A DNA stretch of 41,999 bases from Burkholderiaceae bacterium (GTDB lineage Bacteria > Pseudomonadota > Gammaproteobacteria > Burkholderiales > Burkholderiaceae_C). The notes under the pieces were generated by a model that did not search any database, had not been told where the DNA came from, and saw only the letters and a list, made by a program, of their open reading frames with translations. Positions 27,113 through 34,983 of the stretch are shown here, piece after piece (within the stretch, counting starts at the first letter, position 1; every line of letters begins with the position of its first letter). The position numbers and the translations under genes were made by a program. The stretch is from contig JABWBN010000010.1 of assembly GCA_013360485.1 (NCBI GenBank), positions 1-41,999 of the forward strand. Direction: 5' to 3'.

Positions 27113-28008
27113 CCAGGCAGAGCCACGCCACCGACCTACAGATGATCCCCGTCGATCAGATCGCCGTGCTCAACCCGCGCGACCGCAATGGCCGCTTGTT
27201 CGAGGAAATCGTCGCCAACATCCGCAGCCTTGGCTTGAAGAAGCCGGTCACGGTGACGCCACGCCCCGAGTTGGAGGATGGCAAACGCTACCTGCTGATC
27301 TGCGGCGAAGGAAGGCTCAAGGCATTCAAGGCGATTGGCGGCAAGCAGATTCCGGCGCTGGTCGTCGCGGTCGGCGACGAGGACGCGTTCATCATGAGCC
27401 TGACGGAAAACATCGCCCGCCGCGCGTACCGTCCGCTGGAGTTGTTGGCCGGCATCGAGCAACTAAATCAGCAGGGCTACGACAAGAAGGTCATCGCCCA
27501 GAAAACCGGCCTGAGCCTCGACTACGTCAAGGGGATCCTGCTCCTGCTGAAGAATGGCGAGGAACGCCTCCTGGTCGCCGTCGAAGGCGGTCGTGTTCCG
27601 CTCAACGTGGCGATCACCATCGCGGGCGCCGGCAGCGACGAAGCCGTGCAGGCTGCGCTGCAAGACGCCTATGAAAGCGGCCAACTGCGAGGCGGGCAGT
27701 TGATGCAGGTGCGCCGCGTGCTTCAGCGGCGCAGCGCCCTGGGCAAGTCCGTCGCGCATCGACCGGCGCGCAAGGGATCGGCCATCACCACCTCCAGTTT
27801 GGTGCGCAATTACCAGCATGAGGTGGAGCGGCAGAAGCTGCTCGTCAAGAAAGCCGAGTTCACTCAACAGCGCCTGCTGTTCGTGATCGAGGCACTGCGC
27901 CAGCTGCTGAGCGACGAGCATTTCACCAACCTGTTGCGTGCCGAAGGGCTGGACACCTTGCCCAAGCAACTGGCCGAGCGCGTCTGGGCCGGAGGCCATG
28001 CGGCATGA
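27109..28008 (+). CDS. ParB N-terminal-domain protein (first ParB-like of the operon)
   Basis: A 299-aa protein. Its N-terminal half shows a ParB/Srx-like domain: IPVDQIAVLNPRDRN, IVANIRSLGLKKPVTVTPR, LLICGEGRLKAFKAIGGKQIPALVV, and FIMSLTENIARRAYRPLELL (the ENxxR block). A central HTH follows (YDKKVIAQKTGLSLDYVKGILLLLKNGEERLL). The GEGRLKA box stands where CTP-binding ParB proteins have GERRxRA, so CTP or phosphate binding is possible. The C-terminal third has a heptad-like helical stretch (HEVERQKLLVKKAEFTQQRLLFVIEALRQLL). ATGA overlaps on both sides show translational coupling to the recombinase and to the second ParB-like gene. No ParA is seen nearby, so classical partition is uncertain. 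Confidence 0.85.
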   Translation: MTRQSHATDLQMIPVDQIAVLNPRDRNGRLFEEIVANIRSLGLKKPVTVTPRPELEDGKRYLLICGEGRLKAFKAIGGKQIPALVVAVGDEDAFIMSLTENIARRAYRPLELLAGIEQLNQQGYDKKVIAQKTGLSLDYVKGILLLLKNGEERLLVAVEGGRVPLNVAITIAGAGSDEAVQAALQDAYESGQLRGGQLMQVRRVLQRRSALGKSVAHRPARKGSAITTSSLVRNYQHEVERQKLLVKKAEFTQQRLLFVIEALRQLLSDEHFTNLLRAEGLDTLPKQLAERVWAGGHAA

Positions 28009-28889
28009 GCCAGCCGTCTCTGGGATTCATCCCCAACCCGCTGACCTTGCCGCTGGATCAGATCCTGCCTTCGCGGAAGACGCCCGAAGGTGTGCTGACT
28101 TCGCGCAAGTACAAGCAAATCGTGGCGTCGCTGGAGGCCGTCGGTCTGATTGAACCGTTGAGCGTGGGCAAGGCCGACAACGCCACTGGTCGCCACGTTC
28201 TGCTGGACGGACACATGCGTTTGCTGGCGCTGCGGCAGATCGGCTACAGCGACGCACCGTGCCTGATCGCCACCGACGACGAAAGCTACACCTACAACAA
28301 CCGGATCAACCGCATCTCCTCGATCCAGGAGCATCACATGCTGCGGCGCGCGGTCGAGCGCGGCGTTACGCCGGACCGGTTGGCCAAGGCGCTGAACGTG
28401 GACATCAGCCTGATTCACAAGAAGGTCGGAATGCTCGACGGCATCTGCCCGGAGGCGGTTGAAATGCTGAAAGATCAGCACTTCTCAACCAACCTCAGTT
28501 CGGTGCTGCGAAAGCTCAAGCCGACGCGGCAGATCGAGTGCATCGAACTGATGCTGACCGCGAACAACATGACTGTCGCCTATGCCGAGGCCTTGCTCGT
28601 GGCCACGCCGCCGCACCTGCTGGTCAGCGAAACCAAGCCCCGAAAGGTACGGGGCGTCACCGCCGAGCAGATGACGAAGATGGAGCGCGAAATGGGCAGC
28701 CTGCAGGGGCAACTGAAAGTGGTCGAGAAGTCCTACGGTCAGGACGTGCTGCTCCTCGTGCTGGCGCGCGGCTACCTCAGTAAGCTGATCGACAACAAGG
28801 CGGTGTTCCGCTTTCTTTCCCAGCGCCAGCCCGACGTGCTGGCCGAGTTCGAAAACATCGTCCAGACGGTTGCGCTGGACGGCAAGTGA
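28005..28889 (+). CDS. RepB/ParB-like protein (second ParB-like of the operon)
   Basis: A 294-aa protein with an N-terminal ParB-like domain (LPLDQILPSRKTPEGVLTSRKYKQIVASLEAVGLIEPLSV ... VLLDGHMRLLALRQIG), a central HTH region (RAVERGVTPDRLAKALNVDISLIHKKVGML), and a C-terminal part resembling the RepB family of plasmid partition proteins (LKDQHFSTNLSSVLRKLKPTRQIECIELMLTANNMTVAYAEALL). The DGHxRL box again replaces the GERR box of true ParB. It overlaps the first ParB-like gene by four bases and its stop is joined directly to the next start. The two proteins share fold and size but not close sequence, so they probably act as a pair with different contacts. Confidence 0.86.
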   Translation: MSQPSLGFIPNPLTLPLDQILPSRKTPEGVLTSRKYKQIVASLEAVGLIEPLSVGKADNATGRHVLLDGHMRLLALRQIGYSDAPCLIATDDESYTYNNRINRISSIQEHHMLRRAVERGVTPDRLAKALNVDISLIHKKVGMLDGICPEAVEMLKDQHFSTNLSSVLRKLKPTRQIECIELMLTANNMTVAYAEALLVATPPHLLVSETKPRKVRGVTAEQMTKMEREMGSLQGQLKVVEKSYGQDVLLLVLARGYLSKLIDNKAVFRFLSQRQPDVLAEFENIVQTVALDGK

Positions 28890-30383
28890 ATGCGCCGGAG
28901 CCTCGATGCCCCCTCGCCATCGCACGCCGCGTCGCCACCCGCCGATGTCCATAGCGACGCCGCGATCAGCGCACACCGCAACGCGCCGCAACCCGAACCG
29001 GCCTGCCTCTATGGCCTCATCGGCGACGTCGCTCGCGCAGGCAGTGACGGCACGGAGACCAACGCTTACGCCATCGCGGCAAACTTTATGGCGTACTTGT
29101 CCTGCGCGGTCGGGCGTGGCGTGTACCTTCCCATCGGCAATACCCGGCACCACGCGCGGCTGTTCTGCCTGCACATCGGACGCTCGGGCCGTGGCCGCAA
29201 GGGCGACGCGGTGTCGCTGGTCCTGCGCATCGACGAGACCTTGCGGGCGATGGACGCCACCATTGCGCCACAGGTTCACCGGGGTGGCCTGTCCACACGC
29301 GAGGGGCTCGCGGCACTGATCCACGATGGCTACCGACAGGGTCGGCAGGACGTGCCCGCCATTGAGGACAAGCGGCTGTGGGTGGTCGAATCCGAGTTTG
29401 CCAACGTGCTGCATCAGGGGCGGCGCGATGGCAACACGCTGTCAGCGGCGCTGCGCGACTGTTGGGATGGCGTCGATCTGAAACCGGCAACGAAATCCAA
29501 CCGGGTCTACGCCAGCGATCCTCACGTCTGCCTGTGCGGCGCGATCTCGCCCAGTGAGCTGATAGGCCTGATGAGCACCCGGGAAATGAGCAACGGCTTC
29601 GCCAACCGTTTCCTGATGATCTGGGCCGAGCGAACGCGCATGCTTCCGTTCCCGAAGGAAACGCCGCAAACGGTGGTTGAACATCTTGCGCGCAGGACGT
29701 TGGATGTGCTGGCTTTCGTTCGCGCCGACCAGCACGAAGACCGCGACCACCTTCGGATTGAACTCTCGCCTCAAGCGCGGTGGCGCTACGCACGCCTGTA
29801 CCGGGGCGAACTGCACGAGGAACTCGGCGGTGGCGCAGTTGCATCGCTGTTGGAACGTCGCGCCCCGATACTGCTGCGGTTGGCGATGCTGATGGCGCTG
29901 ACCGATCTGCAACTCCGGATTGACGCGGAGCACATCGATGCGGCGATGGCGTGGATTCGCCACGCCACCGCATCTGTCCGTTATGTGTTCTTCACCGCGG
30001 CCGACGAAGCAAAGCTGGCGCACGCGCTGGAACTGTCGAACCGCGTGCTGGCCTTCCTGCGCGAGCGAGGTCAGGCCACGCGCAGTCAGATCAGTTCTGA
30101 ATGCTTTCGGGGCAAGGTGTCCAAGGCCTTGATCGATGCCAGCCTGGAACACCTTCTGGCCGCTACACCCTCCATGATCAGCGTGCAGTGGGCGAGCGGC
30201 CTGCCGACACACCGGGAACACCAACGCGGGTATACCGGCCCGTGTAGTCGGAGAACTCATTTCGCTCGTTTCGCCGCGCCGTTTCGTCCGCAAGTGCTTG
30301 TCGGTCTTCTCATTTCTCTGATTTCGCTGATTTCGCGCAGTGCCCGTCCACAAACCATCGCGGTCGATCCTGCTTTTCTGTAG
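28890..30383 (+). CDS. DUF3987/primase-helicase-like protein with degenerate P-loop
   Basis: The 497-aa protein resembles DUF3987/YfjI-type proteins, relatives of phage and plasmid helicase-primase C-terminal domains. Visible pieces: YGLIGDVARAGSDGTETNAYAIAANFMAYLS, then LHIGRSGRGRKGD at about 94-106, which stands where a Walker A loop is expected but has R-K-G in place of GK(S/T). VVESEFANVL could be a Walker B-like strand. ELIGLMSTREMSNGFANRFLMIWAERTRMLPFP is a family-type block, and a winged-helix-like C-terminal segment follows (RGQATRSQISSECFRGKVSKALIDASLEHLL). The last 60 residues are low complexity. It starts one base after the previous stop. A replication or DNA-remodelling role for the element is likely but not shown. 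Confidence 0.72.
   Translation: MRRSLDAPSPSHAASPPADVHSDAAISAHRNAPQPEPACLYGLIGDVARAGSDGTETNAYAIAANFMAYLSCAVGRGVYLPIGNTRHHARLFCLHIGRSGRGRKGDAVSLVLRIDETLRAMDATIAPQVHRGGLSTREGLAALIHDGYRQGRQDVPAIEDKRLWVVESEFANVLHQGRRDGNTLSAALRDCWDGVDLKPATKSNRVYASDPHVCLCGAISPSELIGLMSTREMSNGFANRFLMIWAERTRMLPFPKETPQTVVEHLARRTLDVLAFVRADQHEDRDHLRIELSPQARWRYARLYRGELHEELGGGAVASLLERRAPILLRLAMLMALTDLQLRIDAEHIDAAMAWIRHATASVRYVFFTAADEAKLAHALELSNRVLAFLRERGQATRSQISSECFRGKVSKALIDASLEHLLAATPSMISVQWASGLPTHREHQRGYTGPCSRRTHFARFAAPFRPQVLVGLLISLISLISRSARPQTIAVDPAFL
30306..30334 (+). repeat. Three-unit 9-bp tandem repeat in the 3' end of the DUF3987-like gene
   Basis: Three near-identical 9-base units (CTCATTTCT, CTGATTTCG, CTGATTTCG) encode LIS-LIS-LIS close to the C-terminus of the DUF3987-like gene. 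Such short repeats can gain or lose units by slippage without shifting frame. Confidence 0.5.
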
Positions 30384-30472
30384 TGGTGCCCCGCCCAAAG
30401 CCGTTCGGTCGGTCTGCTTGCGATGCCTGGCCGGAATTTCGTTCGAAGAACGGACGAACCCGATGGCGCAAG

Positions 30473-31669
30473 TCACCCCTTCACGCACACGACTTGCTTG
30501 AGCGTGTGCAGGATCTCGGTCAGGTCTCGCTGGTTGGCCATGACCACATCGATGTCCTTGTAGGCTCCGGGAATCTCATCGAGTACGCCCTTGTCCTTGC
30601 GGCAAATGACACCTGCTGTCTGCGCCTCGAGGTCGGCCTCGGTGAAGTGCTTTTCGGCGGCCGTTCGACTCATGCGGCGGCCGGCGCCGTGCGCGCTGGA
30701 GCAGAAACTCTCGGCATTGCCCTTGCCGCGCACGATGTAGCTGCGAGCCCCCATGCTTCCCGGAACGATGCCGAGATCGCCCTCTCGGGCGCGAATCGCC
30801 CCCTTGCGGGTTACCCAGACGTCAGCGCCGTAGTGATGCTCCTTGGCCACGTAGTTGTGATGGCAGTTCACCGCCTCGGTGGTGACCTCGAACGAAGGAA
30901 GATGCCGTGCGAGCGCGTCCAGAACCAGGTCGAGCATCGCCTTGCGATTGGCCATCGCATATTCCTGCGCCCAGTGGACCGCTTCGACGTAGTCATCGAA
31001 GTGCTCGGTCCCTTCCGGAAAGTAGGCCAGATCACGGTCGGGCAGTTGGATCATCCAGCGCTCCATGTCCTTTCGAGCCAGCTGGATGAAGTAGTCGGCG
31101 ATCGCGTTGCCGATGCCGCGGCTTCCTGAGTGCAGCATCACCCAGACTTGATCGGATTCGTCGATGCAGACTTCGATGAAGTGGTTGCCGCCGCCGAGGG
31201 TGCCCATCTGATGGGTCCACTTGGAGAACTTGCCGAAGGCTTTCAGGAGTTGCGGATGACGGTCGGTCAGCGCCTTCAGGCCGGGCTCGAACGGGCGCGC
31301 AACTTCCACCAGCACCCGGTTGTCGGCGTGTTGACTGCGACCCACGGGCACATCCCTGGTGATCTGGTCGAAGACCTTCTTCAGGGCCTTCTCGTCGAGG
31401 TCATTGGCCGTGATCGACAGTCGGGCCGCCACCATGCCGCAGCCGATGTCCACACCGACCGCGGCCGGGATGATGGCCTTGTGGGTGGCGATGACCGAAC
31501 CGATGGTGGCGCCGATGCCCAGATGCACGTCGGGCATGGCGGCGACGTGGTGGTGCACAAAGGGCAGCTCGGCGATGTTCGCCAGCTGCTCCTTCGAGCG
31601 ATCGTCGACGTCGTCGGTCCAAATCTTGACCGGCACGCGCCGATCGGTGAGAACTTGTTGGATGGGCAT
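30473..31669 (-). CDS. rtcB: RNA-splicing/repair ligase RtcB
   Basis: A 398-aa RtcB, the GTP- and Mn-dependent ligase that joins 2',3'-cyclic phosphate (or 3'-phosphate) to 5'-OH RNA ends. Signatures: MPDVHLGIGATIGSVIAT, VDIGCGM with the metal-binding Cys, the GGGNHFIEV motif, LHSGSRGIGN, a central NCHHNY, and at the C-terminus FCSSAHGAGRRMSR, whose His is the guanylylated residue. All appear intact and the length is near the 408 aa of E. coli RtcB. No rtcA, rtcR, archease or prfH gene is beside it. It is the last gene of a minus-strand chain inside the island. No strong ribosome-binding site precedes its ATG. Confidence 0.94.
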   Translation of the reverse strand: MPIQQVLTDRRVPVKIWTDDVDDRSKEQLANIAELPFVHHHVAAMPDVHLGIGATIGSVIATHKAIIPAAVGVDIGCGMVAARLSITANDLDEKALKKVFDQITRDVPVGRSQHADNRVLVEVARPFEPGLKALTDRHPQLLKAFGKFSKWTHQMGTLGGGNHFIEVCIDESDQVWVMLHSGSRGIGNAIADYFIQLARKDMERWMIQLPDRDLAYFPEGTEHFDDYVEAVHWAQEYAMANRKAMLDLVLDALARHLPSFEVTTEAVNCHHNYVAKEHHYGADVWVTRKGAIRAREGDLGIVPGSMGARSYIVRGKGNAESFCSSAHGAGRRMSRTAAEKHFTEADLEAQTAGVICRKDKGVLDEIPGAYKDIDVVMANQRDLTEILHTLKQVVCVKG

Positions 31670-31671
31670 AT

Positions 31672-31740
31672 CTACAGCATGTCGCTGATCTTGTAGAAGG
31701 GCTTGTTCGGATCACGCGAGAGCGGCAGGTTCTCTGGCAT
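31672..31740 (-). CDS. Possible 22-aa ORF overlapping the VWA gene end and touching rtcB
   Basis: A short frame reads MPENLPLSRDPNKPFYKISDML and stops three bases before the rtcB ATG. It overlaps the 3' end of the VWA gene in another frame. It may be a leader peptide that couples rtcB translation, a frameshifted tail of the VWA protein, or chance. The residue mix looks protein-like, but support is weak. Confidence 0.25.
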   Translation of the reverse strand: MPENLPLSRDPNKPFYKISDML

Positions 31741-33661
31741 CACACACCACTTCAGCCGCACCGCCCAATGCGAACACCCCATCGGGCCACATGCTGGCAG
31801 TCATGCCGTTCAGCACCGCCGCCATCGCCTCGACCAGGAGCACATCAACGCTGTTCGGCGCATCAACGGTTCCGCCGGCAAACATCTCACGAAGTCGCTG
31901 AATCGTTGACCTGAAGACACCGAGCAGGCCCTCGGAATTCGCCAGCGAGTCGTGCGTCTCTTTGCGGGCCATCAGGTACACGAACGCCTCGACCACCCCC
32001 GACTCCGGATGGACGACTCCTGCATGATTGGCCATCGAAAGTTCGAGCCAGTCGACAAGCCAGGTGCCCAGCCCAATGAGCCGCAGATCAGCGTAGGTCT
32101 TTGGCCAATCGGGCGCTGGAGTCATGCGAAGCCATTCACTCACACCAAGGGGCGTCAAACCCGCGTAGTGCTCAGACTCGGACCAATATCGCGAGTCCTG
32201 GTGATCGATGATCCGATCGCGCCTGCGCAGGAATGCAGGTATGAAGGCATCGTCCTGCATGGAAAGGTCAGGCGATGCGTGTCTCGCGGTCCTGTAAACC
32301 GCCGGCGCCGACAGCGCATCGAAGTCGCCGTAGTTCGTGGTTCCTGACTTCAGATAGTCGACAGCCGGGGCCTCAGCGAGTGTGCTTCTTCGGGAGAACA
32401 TCACCGAACCCATACCACCCCAGCCTGCCGGCACCATCTGATCCACCTTGCGCAGCTCGGGCATGTCGGTCGCCTTCGCAGCGTTCTGCCGTTCATGGGT
32501 CAGCAGGAAGTTGGTCTCGTCGGTGACCAACTGGTAGGCCACCGCCAGTTGGGTGGCCACCTTCGGCGTCACTGCGTCCAACCCACCCTTGCGTGCTGAA
32601 TGGAACCACACCGATGCCGCCACGCGCGACAGGGTGTCTGCCGCTTCCAACTCGCCCACGAACGCCACGCTGCCGATCTCCTGCGCGGTCCCGTCCTCGG
32701 ATCGCTTGCCCAGTAGTTGCACTTCTCCGGCCGGTAGTTCTCGGAGCAGGGCAAAGATGTTGACCGTATCTCCATCAAAGACAGATGGGAGCAATGGCGA
32801 CACCCATTGCGGGGTCACACCAGTCGGCCAGGCCAGGCTCAGATCGGACAGTCGAGGCGAGCGCAAGCGCGCAAACATTCTGAGCACCGCAGGCTCGACC
32901 GCTTCGCCGGGCGCGACGAAGTCGCAAGCACCGCCAGTGGCTTCGGCCAGGCGACGCAAATGCGTCTCAGCGGGGCTGCAGCCGATTCCCACCACGAACA
33001 GTCGGTGACCGGAAGCTCGGGCCGACTCGATCGTGTCATCGATGGCGCTGATCTCACCGTCCGTCACGACCAACACATCGCTGCCGACCGTGTGCGCCAG
33101 GGCAAACGTCGAGGACAACGCACCCTTCATCTCGGTGCCGCCGAGGTCGGCCTTCAGCGAGCCGACCCAACGCTGGGCCGCCAACTTGGTCGTCTCCGTC
33201 GCCTTCCACAGTCCGCGCGACCGATGCTCGACCGTGCTGCCGAATCGGGACAACGAAAAGCGATCGCCCTCGCCCAGCTGCTGGACGATGGCTTGCAAGG
33301 CACGTCTGGCCGCATCGATGCTGTCGCCCGCCATCGAACCCGAGCAGTCGACCAAGACCTTGACCGCCATCGATGCTGCGCCTTGCGCGCGGATTCGCGG
33401 GCAAAAGCTGGCCAAGACGGCGATGCCGTCGGGCTCGACGCCATCTCGCGCGGCGACAAGGATGGACTCGTGCGTCAGCTGGTCGATGACCAGAACGAGG
33501 TCCCGATCCAATGAAGCCTGGCGAGCCAAGGACACGGTCAGCACGCCGCCCGACTCGGACGGGCCGTGGGCAACACCGATGGGGTGGCTGGGAGAGGCCA
33601 CGCGAGCGCGCGCCAAGTCACCATGCAGCCTGACCTCCAGATCGAACGGGTGGTCAGCCAA
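31712..33661 (-). pseudogene. VIT/VWA protein lacking the N-terminal part of the VIT domain
   Basis: The open frame of 649 codons starts (TTG) inside the last strands of a VIT domain: DHPFDLEVRLHGDLARARVASPSHPI and LDRDLVLVIDQ are what usually closes that domain, so about 150-180 residues seem missing. An intact von Willebrand A domain follows, with the MIDAS-type DCSGSMAGDS near residue 108, a GGTEMKGAL threonine block near 175, and VLVVTDGEIS near 195. The C-terminal 300 residues are unassigned. It overlaps the end of the BRO gene by eight bases, and that gene also looks cut there, so both were probably truncated at one junction. It may still be translated from a weak start. Confidence 0.7.
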
Positions 33662-34241
33662 AAGGCTGTGGGTCGGTAATCAGCTTGCCGACCTGGGTGG
33701 CGTTGAGCGAGCACGTCGGCTCGTTGGCGGCCGGCAGCGCGCGGCGCAGCGTCTCGACCGCGAGGCCGGTGTTCTCGTGGATGCAGGTCAGCGTCGCGGC
33801 CATCGCGATGCCGGCCTTGACGCCCGGCACCTTGGCTACCGCCTCGCCGATCAGCAGGATCGAAGAGACGCGGTCCTGCGTCGGCGCGGGGAGTGCCTGC
33901 ACGAGGCCACCTACGGCGTAGGCGCCCGTCTTGCGGATGGCCGGCAACACTTCGCCGGTCACCCAGCGCTTGAAACGCTTGGCCGCGTCCTTGGTGCTGC
34001 CAAGGATCAGCGCGTAGAGGCCCGACTCGTTGACGTGGTTCTGGCGCTGGCGGCCACCCGCCGTAAGGGTCTCCAGTTTCTGGAGATCCTCAGCGTCGAC
34101 GTGGGACTTCAGCGCCTGGGACGGATTGCCCAGTTCCAGCGCCTCGCAGACGTCGCTGGCGTTGAACCAGGGCTGGCCGCCGTCATCGACCTGCACGCGC
34201 ACGGCGTGCGACTCGAACTGGAAGGGGATGATCGCGGACAT
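33654..34241 (-). CDS. BRO-N antirepressor-like protein, C-terminally truncated
   Basis: A 195-aa protein with a BRO-N domain in its first 100 residues: IIPFQFESHAVRVQVDDGGQPWFNASDVCEALEL, NPSQALKSHVDAEDLQK, VNESGLYALILGSTKDAAKRFKRWVTGEVLPAIRKTGAYAV. This family works as phage antirepressors or DNA-binding regulators. Near the end LNATQVGKLI begins what looks like the usual C-terminal DNA-binding segment but stops after a few more residues (TDPQPFG), at the joint with the truncated VWA gene. The ATG at 34241 is preferred to the GTG at 34247. It is coupled to the small ORF upstream by a short overlap region. Confidence 0.82.
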   Translation of the reverse strand: MSAIIPFQFESHAVRVQVDDGGQPWFNASDVCEALELGNPSQALKSHVDAEDLQKLETLTAGGRQRQNHVNESGLYALILGSTKDAAKRFKRWVTGEVLPAIRKTGAYAVGGLVQALPAPTQDRVSSILLIGEAVAKVPGVKAGIAMAATLTCIHENTGLAVETLRRALPAANEPTCSLNATQVGKLITDPQPFG

Positions 34242-34243
34242 GG

Positions 34244-34402
34244 TCACGCCTCGCTGTCGTTGTCCAACAGGGCCAGCGCCGATGTAACCCAGGCCTGCCC
34301 TGCCAGGTCGCTGTAGCTACCGCAGAGTGTGCTGATCGCGCCGATCGATGCGGTTTCAACAAACCGGTGGACGGACGCCGTGTTCTTGTTCGCCTGGGCC
34401 AT
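34244..34402 (-). CDS. Small hypothetical protein, 52 aa
   Basis: Starts MAQANKNTASVHRFVETASIGAISTLCGSYSDLAGQ and ends just before the BRO start, 29 bases after the PIN gene stop. It has no motif I recognise and no strong ribosome-binding site (GAAG ten bases upstream). Its place inside a close-packed minus-strand chain is the main reason to keep it. Confidence 0.4.
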   Translation of the reverse strand: MAQANKNTASVHRFVETASIGAISTLCGSYSDLAGQAWVTSALALLDNDSEA

Positions 34403-34431
34403 TTGTTCGTTCTTCGCGTTGACGCTTCCTG

Positions 34432-34971
34432 TCAGGGGATGATCCCGAGGCGGACCTTCACCTTGATTTCGTCGAGCCATTGCTGGCGGTAGTGCCGGGC
34501 CATCTGGTCGACCTGAACGCGGCTGACACCGGCTTGCTGAGCCAGTTGTTCGAGCGACGTCACGATGTCCAGCCAGTCGAGCCGGCCGGCGGCGACGATC
34601 GCCGCCTTGTCGGCCGTTGATAGCAGCAGCTTGACCGTTGCGGTCTGGCCTTGGCCGTGCAGCCAGGCCAGCAGATGAAGCTCGCCATCGTCGAGCCCGG
34701 CGCTGGCCGGATGGGCGAGCGCGAAACGCGCAATGGTGCGCTTGTCGACCGCGTGGCGAGCGGCCAAGCCGGCCACCAGGATGTCATGGTCGACAGTCAC
34801 ATGGCGGGGATCTGCCGGGTCACCGGTCAGGGCTTCCTCGACGCATTTCTCGACGGTCTCAACTAAGAAGGCTGCGGCCAGCGCCGGCCAGCATCCGATG
34901 CGAAATGCTTCGAGGATGACGTTGGTGTCGACGAAGACGCGAACTCGGGCTGGCGGGGCGACCTGCTGCAT
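34432..34971 (-). CDS. PIN-domain nuclease, toxin-like
   Basis: A 179-aa protein starting RVFVDTNVILEAFRIG, the first acidic strand of a PIN domain, with a conserved-looking Glu (VEKCVEEAL) and a second acidic cluster LDDGELHLLAWL near residues 93-105. These would form the metal site for RNA cleavage. The C-terminal 50 residues contain an HTH-like segment (LEQLAQQAGVSRVQVDQMARHYRQQWLDEI). The start is 12 bases after the XRE-ImmA stop, and a GAGG made partly of that stop's surroundings serves as ribosome-binding site, so the two are coupled. PIN proteins paired with XRE/COG2856 proteins are known as toxin-antitoxin-like pairs. RNA target unknown. Confidence 0.82.
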   Translation of the reverse strand: MQQVAPPARVRVFVDTNVILEAFRIGCWPALAAAFLVETVEKCVEEALTGDPADPRHVTVDHDILVAGLAARHAVDKRTIARFALAHPASAGLDDGELHLLAWLHGQGQTATVKLLLSTADKAAIVAAGRLDWLDIVTSLEQLAQQAGVSRVQVDQMARHYRQQWLDEIKVKVRLGIIP

Positions 34972-34983
34972 TCCAGGCGCGCC

